Below are positions 44,112 through 53,045 of a DNA stretch of 64,000 nt, one piece after another. The translations under genes and the position numbers were made by a program. How positions within the stretch are numbered: position 1 is the first letter of the stretch; each line of letters begins with the position of its first letter. Origin of the DNA: Lachnospiraceae bacterium (GTDB lineage: Bacteria > Bacillota > Clostridia > Lachnospirales > Lachnospiraceae). The stretch is from assembly GCA_017520425.1 (NCBI GenBank), contig JAFXFO010000011.1:34523-98522 (forward strand). The letters run 5' to 3'. The notes beneath the pieces were generated by a model that was not told where the DNA came from, did not search any database, and saw only the letters and a program-made list of their open reading frames with translations.

Positions 44112-45656
44112 TTATTTTGTGTAATAAACCGTACTCATATCCTGAACATAAACAGGGTAGAATTTATATCCGCCCAGTGTATTCTTCATAGCTATGGTAA
44201 TAGGGGGAATCTGAATAAATGCAGTTCCCGCATCCTTTGTTAACAGCTCCTGAAGCTGTTTGTAATACTTTGACTTCTCCTGTAAATCCAGACTGGACTG
44301 TGCCTTCTTGAATACTTCATCATATTCGGCATTCTTGTAATTGATGAAGTTCTTGGAAGATTCACTCTGGAAACGGTTCAGCAAATAGCCGGGAGTCATG
44401 TCGCAGGTAATACCACAGATAGTAGACTGATAATTGCGTCCCTGATAGCACTCGGTCAACCAGGTGTTCCATTCCACAGCATTAATCTTGGCATTGATAC
44501 CCGCTGCCTTCAGCTGCTCCACCACCACCTCTGCGGTCTGCATGTGGTATGCATAGTTGGAAGGAACGGTAATCTCCAAATCAAAGCCGTTAGGATAGCC
44601 TGCCTCTTTCATCAGCTGCTTTGCCTTCTCCACATTGGCTGTGGTGCCGTACACATCATTCAACTCCACATAATAATCCTTCAAAGCGGGAAGCATGGCA
44701 GAACCCGCCAGCATAGCACCGCCGCCTGCTACAAAAGCATTGATGGAATCCTTATCCAAAGCATAGCAGATGGCCTGACGTACTCTTACATCATCCAAGG
44801 GCTTCACTGCATTGTTTAAGAATAATGCCTGCACCACATCAGAAGGTGCTGACAGAATCTGGAAGGAACCCTTGCCCTTCAGTTCATTTGCCTGAGAGTC
44901 GGTCAGATAAGGGTAAATATCAATGGAACCGCCCTGCAGATTTAGGAGTGCGGTGTCCGGACTGTTAACGATTTTGAACTCTACTTTGTCCAGATAAGGA
45001 AGTCCTTCCTGCCAGTAATTTGCATTCTTGGCAAGAACAATACCTTCCTGGGGTGCGTAGGAAACAAAAGAAAACGGTCCCGTACCAACGGGGTCTGCAT
45101 TTGCGTCTTCTCCACTACCCTTAGGGATGATAGCCGCTACAAAGCTGTAAATCAGCTCTGTATTTGCACTGCCCACTGTTACCTGAACCGTCTTAGGATC
45201 AACTATATCTACACTTGTAATCACGCTTAAGGCTGAAATCAGCGGTGTTCCGTCCAAAAGTCCGGAAGCTCTCTTCAGCGAATACTCCACATCCTCAGCG
45301 GTCACTACATTTCCATTGTGGAACTTTACGTTCTCTCTCAAGGTAAATGTATACACCAGACCATCCTCAGAAATCTTGTAATCACTTGCCACTGCCTTCA
45401 TCAAATTACCATTCTCATCCGGCTTTACCAAGCCTTCAAAAATGTTAAACAGAATCTCCTTAGTTCCTGCCGCGGTTGCTTTGTGTGGGTCAAGACTATC
45501 TACATCCTGTTGTATGCCTACAACAACGGAGCCTCCATAAGTCGGCTCCTTAGAGGAATTATCCCCCGAAGACTCTCCTGTACCACCTGCACATCCGCTC
45601 AGTGTGGTCATTAATAGAAATGCCATAAGTAAGTAGCTCGTTAGCTTTTTTCTCAT
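44112..45656 (-). CDS. ABC importer substrate-binding lipoprotein (family 5)
   Basis: 514 aa from the ATG at 45656 (AGAGGAG upstream). A lipoprotein signal ends in LSGCAGG. The family 5 pattern is visible: GGSVVVGIQQDVDSLDPHKA, TFTLRENVKFHNGNVVTAEDVEYSLKR, DPVGTGPFSFVSY and VRQAICYALDKDSIN. This family binds oligopeptides, dipeptides, nickel chelates or haem; the ligand is not clear. The NiCo riboswitch belongs to the separate CDF gene downstream and does not control this operon. Confidence 0.92.
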   Translation of the reverse strand: MRKKLTSYLLMAFLLMTTLSGCAGGTGESSGDNSSKEPTYGGSVVVGIQQDVDSLDPHKATAAGTKEILFNIFEGLVKPDENGNLMKAVASDYKISEDGLVYTFTLRENVKFHNGNVVTAEDVEYSLKRASGLLDGTPLISALSVITSVDIVDPKTVQVTVGSANTELIYSFVAAIIPKGSGEDANADPVGTGPFSFVSYAPQEGIVLAKNANYWQEGLPYLDKVEFKIVNSPDTALLNLQGGSIDIYPYLTDSQANELKGKGSFQILSAPSDVVQALFLNNAVKPLDDVRVRQAICYALDKDSINAFVAGGGAMLAGSAMLPALKDYYVELNDVYGTTANVEKAKQLMKEAGYPNGFDLEITVPSNYAYHMQTAEVVVEQLKAAGINAKINAVEWNTWLTECYQGRNYQSTICGITCDMTPGYLLNRFQSESSKNFINYKNAEYDEVFKKAQSSLDLQEKSKYYKQLQELLTKDAGTAFIQIPPITIAMKNTLGGYKFYPVYVQDMSTVYYTK

Positions 45657-45781
45657 GTTACTATTCTCCTCTTCGATTAATAAACCTCTCACTATTCAAT
45701 TGTTGTTATTATTTTAACACACTTTTTTCAGATTGCAATGTTTTTTATTAGGTACAATGACTTTTATATCGAAAATTCGCA

Positions 45782-47350
45782 CTATTTCAGCACATTTTTC
45801 CGATATAATAGTCCTGTTGCAGTAAGTATCACCAATCCAATTGCCACATACCCGATTCCTGTATAAGCCTTAGGGACTAACATGATGATAACCGCACTGA
45901 TACCACCAATCAAAGTGGGCACCAACCCACCAATCATAGCTGAAGCACTTTGCTTTACTACCGATACCTCCGTATCCCACTGCATTTTGGGTAACCACAG
46001 GTTCACGGAGATACCAAATACCGCAGCAAATAATATCATAATAGCCGGTAGGACTACCATGGCAATAAACTCTAACACCGGAAGTTTCAAAGCAATACAG
46101 CTTATCATCACAGCTACCACATAAAAGGGTGCTGACAGGCATAACTGAAACAGAATCTTGCCGTCTAAAATTTCTTTCCTGCTAAGGGGCAGACTTTTTA
46201 AAATCCATACCTCCTTACCCTCCATGGAAATGGACACGGATGTAACACTAAGAATGGTAAATACAGCTCCCAGCACAAAAGGAAATGCAGATTTCATATT
46301 CATCTGTGCAGGCACATCCCCCACCATCTCTTCCATATCAATAAAGAAAAAGCTGATACTTAAGATAACTGCCATGACAGGTCCCACAATGGTATTCATC
46401 ACATAAGTACCCGAAGCAAAGTACCGTCTGGTCTCCCGTACCACCAAAGCTTTGTAAAGGGAGTTTTTCTGCAGCTTCTCCTTTTGATAATCATGCTTTG
46501 CCTGAATATGAAAAAGACGTATACAAATACCATGGTACCCTACCGTAATCAGTCCTATTACCACACCCAGTAAAAGCAGGGACCCCACTAATACCAAAGC
46601 CAGCTTGCCTATACTTCCTTCCGTGATGGCATCACCCAATAATACTGCGGGAGGATACAAATTCCCCAGTATAACCAGTACCCCATCTCCATAATTCTTC
46701 ATCATTTCCGGAGTGATTTCAGTCTCTCCCAAGGATGTCATGGGAAGCATGAACACCACAACTACCAAAAGAACTGTCAATCCTGCTTCCACCCACGCCT
46801 TATGCTTCATACGCTGGGAAATCCCTGTAACTATCATCCCTATCCCCGCTGAAACAGCCACCGGTATCAGGGGTACTGTAAGAATGACCACAAGCCCTAT
46901 GAGCAGCGCACTTACTTTAGGCATGGTAAAATAGCCATACATCACCAATCCCGGAATCATGATCAGGGCCGTAAATGTCAGACTTTCAAAATAGAGACGG
47001 AAAAACCGGCCACAAACCAACGCCAAATTTCTAACAGGCATGGAAGCCACCAGCTCATACCCCTGTTTCCGATACAGAATTCCTCCTGCCTTAAATATAC
47101 TCAAAAGCAATACAAACACTGTGGTTATGGTAATCAAATATGCAGGAATAGCCCCGGCTGCATCTAATGTATGGAGGCCGTAGCAAAGACCACATATGTA
47201 GCCCATTACGACAAGTCCTACCAGCCCATACACCACTGCCATGAGGATGGCTTTCCGCTTTGCCTTTTTATCTGCCGTGTGTCGTAAAACATTGATGCCC
47301 CAGAAATTATACATTTCCAGCTTGGTCAAAAGCCTAATCTGTTTAAGCAT
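45782..47350 (-). CDS. ABC-2 type exporter permease (large, two-domain membrane protein)
   Basis: 522 aa with about 12 to 14 membrane helices and little extracytoplasmic domain, the layout of YdbJ/EcsB-like or bacitracin-type exporter permeases. It ends with GLVILTATGLLYRKNVLK and overlaps the end of the ATPase gene by 8 nt, so it is translationally coupled to it. Because that ATPase carries an internal stop codon, the function of this exporter is in doubt. Confidence 0.8.
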   Translation of the reverse strand: MLKQIRLLTKLEMYNFWGINVLRHTADKKAKRKAILMAVVYGLVGLVVMGYICGLCYGLHTLDAAGAIPAYLITITTVFVLLLSIFKAGGILYRKQGYELVASMPVRNLALVCGRFFRLYFESLTFTALIMIPGLVMYGYFTMPKVSALLIGLVVILTVPLIPVAVSAGIGMIVTGISQRMKHKAWVEAGLTVLLVVVVFMLPMTSLGETEITPEMMKNYGDGVLVILGNLYPPAVLLGDAITEGSIGKLALVLVGSLLLLGVVIGLITVGYHGICIRLFHIQAKHDYQKEKLQKNSLYKALVVRETRRYFASGTYVMNTIVGPVMAVILSISFFFIDMEEMVGDVPAQMNMKSAFPFVLGAVFTILSVTSVSISMEGKEVWILKSLPLSRKEILDGKILFQLCLSAPFYVVAVMISCIALKLPVLEFIAMVVLPAIMILFAAVFGISVNLWLPKMQWDTEVSVVKQSASAMIGGLVPTLIGGISAVIIMLVPKAYTGIGYVAIGLVILTATGLLYRKNVLK

Positions 47351-48059
47351 TCTCCAGCACCTCCATAAACATGGACTCCAGCGTTTCTCCTTCCTTAATC
47401 ACCAGGCTCATATCACCACTTGCTTCTATGCTACCATCCTTGATGATAGCCACCTTATTGCAAAGCTTCTCTGCCACATCCAGTACATGGGTGGAAAAGA
47501 AAATCGCACCTCCCGCTTCACACATCTGAGCCATCACCTTCTTTAGTATGAGGGACGCCTTGGGATCCAACCCTACAAAGGGCTCATCCAGAATAAGCAG
47601 CTTGGGACTATGTACCAATGCCGAAATCAATGCCAGCTTCTACTTCATACCGTGGGAATAGCCGGATATCAAATCCCCCAGGGACTGTGTGATTTCAAAA
47701 GCATCTGCATATTTATGGATTCTTTCTTCCCTTTCCTTTGCAGGGACCTCAAATACATCCGCCACAAAATTCAAGTACTGGATACCCGTCAGATACTCGT
47801 ACAAATCCGGGTTGTCCGGAATATAAGCCATCTTTCTTTTACAGCCCAGCATGTCTTCCTTCAGATTCACCCCATCAATATAAATATCTCCGGCTTCATA
47901 ATCATGAATCCCGGTGATACACTTTAATGCCGTAGTCTTACCGGCACCGTTATGTCCGATAAAGGCATAAATATCTCCCTTTTCTACATGAAGAGAAATA
48001 TCCGTCACTCCTTTATTACTTCCTTTGTAATGCTTTGTTAAATGTTCTATTCTAAGCAT
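47343..48059 (-). pseudogene. ABC exporter ATPase interrupted by an in-frame amber codon
   Basis: From the ATG at 48059 (GGTGGAG upstream) the frame runs through Walker A GHNGAGKT to GYSHGMK and then TAG (47640-47642). The same frame continues KLALISALVHSPKLLILDEPFVGLDP (Walker B) to 47343. Replacing TAG by CAG restores the signature motif YSHGMKQKLAL, so this is a single-base nonsense change with no frameshift. Options are a recent pseudogene, strain polymorphism, suppression or a sequence error. Without readthrough the product lacks Walker B and the H loop. Confidence 0.9.
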
Positions 48060-48141
48060 AACTCCACCGCCTTTCTCATGTATCCTACCACATAACCCTG
48101 CGTCACAAGCAACCCTTTTAGCAATTTTTTCAAAAAAACTA

Positions 48142-48170
48142 TTGACTATGTCACAGTGAAGTGGTATAGT
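48142..48170 (+). promoter_or_regulatory. Promoter of the Phe T-box operon
   Basis: TTGACT (48142-48147), 17 nt, TATAGT (48165-48170). Confidence 0.8.
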
Positions 48171-48189
48171 GCATCTTGTAAACATCATA

Positions 48190-48476
48190 TTGAACCAAAT
48201 GCGATGAGCAGAAACCAGTAGGTTGGAAAGAACCTGGAGAGAGTTGCCGGTTGGTGCGAGGCAATGGGGGCGTCCTTCACGAATTCATTCTGTTAGCAGT
48301 GCGCTGAATGAGAGAAATCTTTAGTAGGATGCAACGGGCGTTCCCGTCACAGAACTAGAGTATGTTAGTACTCGACGAGGTCGTTATCGTGAGATAATGA
48401 CGAACTGAGGTGGTACCACGAGAAACATAGATATCTCGTCCTCTGTATTCTTAATCGGAATGCAGAGGACTTTTTT
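48190..48476 (+). promoter_or_regulatory. T-box leader, probably phenylalanine-specific
   Basis: A ~290-nt leader with Stem I (GCGATGAGCAG, AGAGAG, distal loop GGTTGGTGCGAGG), a specifier region CGAATTCATTC whose trinucleotide is TTC (Phe), the T-box core GAGGTGGTACCACGAG (about 48407-48422) and a terminator GTCCTCTGTATTC / GAATGCAGAGGAC with six T (48439-48476). Uncharged tRNA-Phe would switch on the phenylacetate-CoA ligase operon. The specifier was read by eye, so the amino acid is slightly less certain than the class. Confidence 0.88.
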
Positions 48477-48534
48477 GTTTTCGACAATCCGATGTAACTC
48501 GTTATATAGTATCGAAAAAGAAAGGATGAAAAAA

Positions 48535-49842
48535 ATGGCACAAAACTATTACCAGAAAGAAATCGAAACCATGCCTGTGGAAGACTTAAAGAAGCTTCAG
48601 TCTGAGAAAATTGTAAAGCAGGTAAAACATGTTTATGAAAACGTAGCATACTATCGTAACCTTATGGACGAAAAGGGCGTAAAACCGGAAGATATTCAGA
48701 GTATCGACGATTTACATAAGCTTCCCTTCATTTCTAAAGCGGACTTGAGAGATGCATATCCTTACGGACTTTTGGCAAAGCCCCTTAACGAGTGCGTACG
48801 TATCCATTCCACATCAGGAACCACAGGACGTCGCGTGGTTGCTTTCTATACCCAGAACGACGTAGACCTTTGGGAAGACTGCTGTGCACGTGCTATTGTT
48901 GCTGCAGGCTGTGATGAGAAGGATGTATGCCAGGTAGCATACGGATACGGCTTATTTACAGGTGGTGCCGGCCTTCACGGTGGTTCTCACAAGGTGGGCT
49001 CTTTAACCCTCCCCATGTCATCCGGCAATACCGACCGTCAGATTCAGTTCATGATGGACCTGAACGCAACCTTAATCTGTTGTACTCCTTCCTACGCTGC
49101 ATACATTGGCGAAACCTTAAAGGAACAGGGCTACAAGCCGGAAGATATTCCTTTGAAGGCAGGTATCTTCGGTGCAGAGCCTTGGACAGAAGAAATGAGA
49201 AGAGGTATCGAAGAAACCCTTGGAATTAAGGCATACGACATTTATGGTCTGACCGAAACCTCCGGTCCCGGCGTGGCATTCGAATGTTGCGAACAGACCG
49301 GTATGCATGTAAATGAAGACCACTTCTATCCGGAAATCATTGATCCCGATACCGGAGAAGTTCTTCCGGAAGGCGAAAAGGGTGAGCTGGTATTTACTGC
49401 ACTGGACAAGGAAGCATTCCCTCTTCTTCGTTATCGTACCCGTGACATTTGTGTACTTTCCCGAAAAAAATGCTCTTGCGGACGTACTTTGATTAAAATG
49501 GCTAAACCTATGGGAAGAACTGACGATATGCTTATTATCAGAGGTGTAAACGTATTCCCCAGCCAGATTGAAACCGTTCTCTTAAATGAAGGCTACCAGC
49601 CCAACTATCAGATTGTGGTAGGCAGAGTAAATAATACCGACACCTTTGATGTCAATGTAGAAATGAATCCGGAACAGTTCACCGATATCGTAAGTGATGT
49701 TCTGGCTATGGAAAAATCATTGGCAAATGCCATGAAGACCATGCTGGGTATCAATCCTACCGTACATCTTGTAGCACCTAAGAGCATCGCAAGAAGTGAA
49801 GGTAAGGCAGTTCGTGTCATTGATACACGTAAGTTAGTGTAA
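48535..49842 (+). CDS. paaK: Phenylacetate-CoA ligase
   Basis: 435 aa from the ATG at 48535, which has AAAGG 9 nt upstream. ANL-superfamily motifs are STSGTTGRRVV (AMP-binding P-loop), YGYGLFTGGAGLHGG, IYGLTETSGPG, LLRYRTRDIC and MGRTDDMLIIRGVNVFPSQIE. It activates phenylacetate or another arylacetate to the CoA thioester. Placement under a Phe T-box and beside DAHP synthase suggests a biosynthetic role: arylacetyl-CoA can be reductively carboxylated to the arylpyruvate precursor of Phe. Confidence 0.92.
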   Translation: MAQNYYQKEIETMPVEDLKKLQSEKIVKQVKHVYENVAYYRNLMDEKGVKPEDIQSIDDLHKLPFISKADLRDAYPYGLLAKPLNECVRIHSTSGTTGRRVVAFYTQNDVDLWEDCCARAIVAAGCDEKDVCQVAYGYGLFTGGAGLHGGSHKVGSLTLPMSSGNTDRQIQFMMDLNATLICCTPSYAAYIGETLKEQGYKPEDIPLKAGIFGAEPWTEEMRRGIEETLGIKAYDIYGLTETSGPGVAFECCEQTGMHVNEDHFYPEIIDPDTGEVLPEGEKGELVFTALDKEAFPLLRYRTRDICVLSRKKCSCGRTLIKMAKPMGRTDDMLIIRGVNVFPSQIETVLLNEGYQPNYQIVVGRVNNTDTFDVNVEMNPEQFTDIVSDVLAMEKSLANAMKTMLGINPTVHLVAPKSIARSEGKAVRVIDTRKLV

Positions 49843-49862
49843 GAACGAAAGGAGATAAGAAA

Positions 49863-50294
49863 ATGGCAATTAAGCAGTTAACAGTTTTTGTAGAAAACAA
49901 AAAGGGAACTATGGTTTCCGTAACCGATATTTTATCCCAAAATAATGTAAATATCAGAGCACTTTCCATCGCTGAAACAAAGGACTTTGGTATCTTGAGA
50001 TTGATTGTAAACGATGATAAAACTGCTATTAAAGCATTGACAGACAAGGATTACCTTGTAAAATCCATCGACGTGGTAGGTGTAAAAATCGGTGATGCAC
50101 CCGGCAAGCTTACTACCGCTTTGGACGTACTTGATAAGGCCAACATCAATGTAGAATATCTGTATGCCTTTATGGCACGTACAGAAAAGCATGCATACGT
50201 AGTACTCCGTGTAGGTAATAACGCAGAGGCTGAAGCTGCACTTGAAAATGCCGGATATCATCTGATTACGGAAGCTGATATCTGCAAACTGTAA
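49863..50294 (+). CDS. Tandem ACT-domain protein
   Basis: 143 aa made of two ACT domains (TVFVENKKGTMVSVTDILSQNNVNIRAL and GKLTTALDVLDKANINVEYLYAF). ACT domains bind amino acids. It lies 20 nt after paaK, a common pairing in anaerobes, and probably senses an aromatic amino acid. AAAGGAG precedes the ATG. A terminator-like hairpin follows it. Confidence 0.9.
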   Translation: MAIKQLTVFVENKKGTMVSVTDILSQNNVNIRALSIAETKDFGILRLIVNDDKTAIKALTDKDYLVKSIDVVGVKIGDAPGKLTTALDVLDKANINVEYLYAFMARTEKHAYVVLRVGNNAEAEAALENAGYHLITEADICKL

Positions 50295-50312
50295 AAGACA
50301 AATGAATTCCAA

Positions 50313-50350
50313 CAGCCTCCATCCTGCATACCGGGTTGGAGGCTGATTTT
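50313..50350 (+). terminator. Terminator-like hairpin between the ACT and DAHP synthase genes
   Basis: Stem CAGCCTCCATCC / GGTTGGAGGCTG (11 of 12 pairs) followed by ATTTT. The short T run may allow partial readthrough into the DAHP synthase gene. Confidence 0.65.
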
Positions 50351-50370
50351 CGGATAAAGAGGTAAGAACT

Positions 50371-51399
50371 ATGTCAATGAATTTTCACAAAAAATTGCCT
50401 TCCGGAGGAGATATCAAGGAAGACTATCCTTTAACAGCAAAAATGATACAAGTAAAGAAAGAGCGCGACGAAAAGATTAAAGCAGTCTTTGACGGAACCT
50501 TGGATAAGTTTGTCCTGATCATCGGTCCCTGTTCTGCAGACCATAGCGAGCCGGTGCTTGAATATATTTCAAGACTTCGCAGACTGGAGGAGCAGGTTTC
50601 AGACAAGATTATCATTATCCCCAGAATCTATACCAACAAGCCCAGAACCACAGGACACGGCTATAAAGGAATGCTTCATCAGCCGGACCCGGATGCCAAG
50701 CCGGATATGTACAAGGGTATTGTAGCCATCCGTGAGCTTCATCTGGCTGCACTTCGTGATTATGATTTCTCCTGTGCGGATGAAATGCTTTATCCGGAGA
50801 ACTACCGTTATCTTTCAGACCTGCTATCCTACGTTGCAGTAGGCGCGCGCTCAGTTGAAAACCAACAGCACAGACTGACAGCAAGCGGTATCGACGCCCC
50901 CGTGGGTATGAAGAATCCTACCGGCGGAGACCTGGGTGTTATGATGAATTCCATCGTGGCAGCCCAGTCCAGCCATACCTTTATTTACAGAGGATGGGAA
51001 GTCACAAGTGACGGCAATCCTTATGCTCATGCTATTTTGCGCGGCTACATCGACTATGCCGGCAGAAACATTTCCAACTACCACTATGAGGATTTGTTAA
51101 GGGTGCAGGAGTTGTACGAAGAATTAAACCTGAAAAATCCATCCGTCATCGTAGACACCAATCATAATAATTCCGGCAAGAAGTACTTAGAGCAAATCCG
51201 TATTTCCAAGGATATCGTACACAGCCGTAACCAGAACAGTGATATCAAAAGACTGGTTAAGGGTCTGATGATTGAAAGCTATCTGGAGGACGGCGCCCAG
51301 AGCGTAGGCGAGCATGTTTTCGGCAAGTCCATTACCGATCCCTGTCTCGGCTGGGAAAAGACCGAACGCCTGGTACTTGATATTGCAGAAAAGCTTTAA
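50371..51399 (+). CDS. 3-deoxy-7-phosphoheptulonate synthase (AroF/G/H type)
   Basis: 342 aa, class I-alpha DAHP synthase. Blocks are LIIGPCSADHSEPVLEYI, RIYTNKPRTTGHGYKGML, ARSVENQQHRLTASGIDAPVGMKNPTGGD, SVIVDTNHNNSGKKYLEQ and GKSITDPCLGW. It catalyses the first step of the shikimate pathway from phosphoenolpyruvate and erythrose 4-phosphate. AroFGH-type enzymes are usually feedback-inhibited by one aromatic amino acid. Its place behind the Phe T-box suggests a Phe-related copy. Confidence 0.95.
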   Translation: MSMNFHKKLPSGGDIKEDYPLTAKMIQVKKERDEKIKAVFDGTLDKFVLIIGPCSADHSEPVLEYISRLRRLEEQVSDKIIIIPRIYTNKPRTTGHGYKGMLHQPDPDAKPDMYKGIVAIRELHLAALRDYDFSCADEMLYPENYRYLSDLLSYVAVGARSVENQQHRLTASGIDAPVGMKNPTGGDLGVMMNSIVAAQSSHTFIYRGWEVTSDGNPYAHAILRGYIDYAGRNISNYHYEDLLRVQELYEELNLKNPSVIVDTNHNNSGKKYLEQIRISKDIVHSRNQNSDIKRLVKGLMIESYLEDGAQSVGEHVFGKSITDPCLGWEKTERLVLDIAEKL

Positions 51400-51512
51400 T
51401 GAAGTGTAAAAATAGAGTTTACTCATTCTTTCCCTTTTATCATGTATCTGCATCCTGTATAGTATGGTTATCGGGAGCGCACCTGAAGAATATATGATGA
51501 AAGGGAAAAATT

Positions 51513-52214
51513 ATGAATAGAGATCATTTATTAAGACAGTGGTTACCGGAGAGCATATCACTCAACCCTATTGGAAGGGATGCGGGGAATATTTGGATCG
51601 AGGAATTTGGTGAGAACTATCTGAAGTTTTTTGACAGCATCATGGAAATTCAGAAAGCAGATATATCTTCCCTGAAAGGCTTTGGGGAGCTGGATGAGAA
51701 TAATCAGCCCCAGTATGCTACTTTCCATGAATTTATCACGGATACTTTTGCTGATGACCGGGATGATTATTGGAAAAACTGGAGAGAGCTTTTCGACACA
51801 TCCATAATGACCAAAGAATTCTTTGAAACCTACTATGAAAAGATGCTTCATTACAGCAAGCATTGCGAGAAGCAACGCTATTTTACCAATAATGCCCTAT
51901 TTTTCGGAAATATGGTTATTATGGAGAATTCGGTGGGATTTTTAGACTGGAGCAGAGTTGCGGTTACCGATTGGCTGCTTGATTTTGCCTGCATAGATTT
52001 GCATCGCCCCTACTTCCTGATTCCCGAAAAGTTAGTAACTTATTTTCAGGAAAAGGGAATCGAGGTAGAAAACTTCAAGGAGCGGTTCCTGTGTATGGCT
52101 TATTACAAAGGATTGGATGCATTACGTTGGCATGCCTCCATACAGGATGACGTATCCTGCAAGACCATTATGGAATCCATCCGTGCTTTGGAGCAGCGTA
52201 TATTGAATTTATAG
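51513..52214 (+). CDS. Divergent aminoglycoside-phosphotransferase-like protein
   Basis: 233 aa. The N-terminal half loosely matches a kinase-like C-lobe, and the metal-binding stretch GFLDWSRVAVTDWLLDFACIDL matches the APH pattern (I/L)DW...G-P--DLA. The catalytic Brenner motif HxDxxxxN is degenerate (YFTNNALFFGNMVI), lacking the expected His and Asp. It is shorter than typical APH enzymes (about 270-300 aa) and lacks most of the ATP-binding N-lobe. It is possibly a non-catalytic relative; resistance should not be inferred. Confidence 0.6.
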   Translation: MNRDHLLRQWLPESISLNPIGRDAGNIWIEEFGENYLKFFDSIMEIQKADISSLKGFGELDENNQPQYATFHEFITDTFADDRDDYWKNWRELFDTSIMTKEFFETYYEKMLHYSKHCEKQRYFTNNALFFGNMVIMENSVGFLDWSRVAVTDWLLDFACIDLHRPYFLIPEKLVTYFQEKGIEVENFKERFLCMAYYKGLDALRWHASIQDDVSCKTIMESIRALEQRILNL

Positions 52215-52222
52215 GTGAAAAT

Positions 52223-52876
52223 ATGAAGTATGAGAATGCAAATAACATTTTGCCACCGGAGCTAATCCGTGAAATACAAAAATATGCAGCCGGGAAATTG
52301 ATTTATATTCCGCAAAAAGAGGAGCCGGTCGCCTGGGGAAGTCTGTCCGGTTCCAGACAGAAACTGCGAAAACGGAACCAGCGTATTTACGACGAATACA
52401 AGAACGGCAAAGGCGTGGGGGAGCTTTCGGAAGAATATTTCCTCTCTGTAGACTCCATCCGTAAAATCGTATATGGTGCGAATCAGAATCGAATCTCTTT
52501 CTTACCCACTTTGGAAAATGCAATCCGGTACAATGAAGCGGGACTTGCGGAAGAATGGCTGCGTACCTATTACATAAAAACCTATGGAGAGAAGTCTTAC
52601 CCGGAAGAATGGGTCTGCGACGGATTAATTCATATCCCCCTGCGTCTCATCGCTGACACGGATAATATAGACTTGCTGCAAGCAGATGTTCCGCTCATCA
52701 TTCGTTTTCAGAATGGCCGTTTTTACTACCAAGGCACCAAGGAATATTTAGTCTCCTTGAAAGAACAGCATATCACTGCTTACCCGGCTTATGTCTTTGT
52801 CACCGACAAGTCGGAGTATGATTCATATGAGACCAATTACGGAAGGCATTTTCATCGGATCCGGTTTAGGGGTTAG
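52223..52876 (+). CDS. CD3324-family helix-turn-helix protein with C-terminal extension
   Basis: 217 aa. The first ~85 residues match the CD3324/Mor-like small regulators: ANNILPPELIREIQKYAAGKLIYIP, then WGSLSGSRQKLRKRN and a helix-turn-helix GVGELSEEYFLSVDSIRKIVY. Such proteins are usually about 90 aa; here ~130 extra residues (ENAIRYNEAGLAEEWLRTYY... IPLRLI) follow, with no recognised domain. The gene begins 9 nt after the APH-like gene, so the two are co-transcribed. Confidence 0.75.
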   Translation: MKYENANNILPPELIREIQKYAAGKLIYIPQKEEPVAWGSLSGSRQKLRKRNQRIYDEYKNGKGVGELSEEYFLSVDSIRKIVYGANQNRISFLPTLENAIRYNEAGLAEEWLRTYYIKTYGEKSYPEEWVCDGLIHIPLRLIADTDNIDLLQADVPLIIRFQNGRFYYQGTKEYLVSLKEQHITAYPAYVFVTDKSEYDSYETNYGRHFHRIRFRG

Positions 52877-53045
52877 CCGTATCCTTCCGCAACCCCTAGT
52901 TGCGTAATCCGGAAAAATAGCACCGAAAAAATGGTGGCAAATAATAATCGGTGTCTGCTACAATAATACTTGCAACGCGTAGCACATAAAGAGAAGCAGT
53001 ACTGTACTCGAACAACTTCTTATCAGATAAAAAGGAGAACATAAA

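Noticed and set aside
44112-45656. Nickel importer inferred from the nearby NiCo riboswitch
   Set aside because: The riboswitch lies downstream of the ABC operon on the same strand, 90 bp past its end, and belongs to the CDF transcript.
51513-52214. Aminoglycoside resistance gene
   Set aside because: The catalytic motif is degenerate and the N-lobe is missing, so resistance cannot be claimed.
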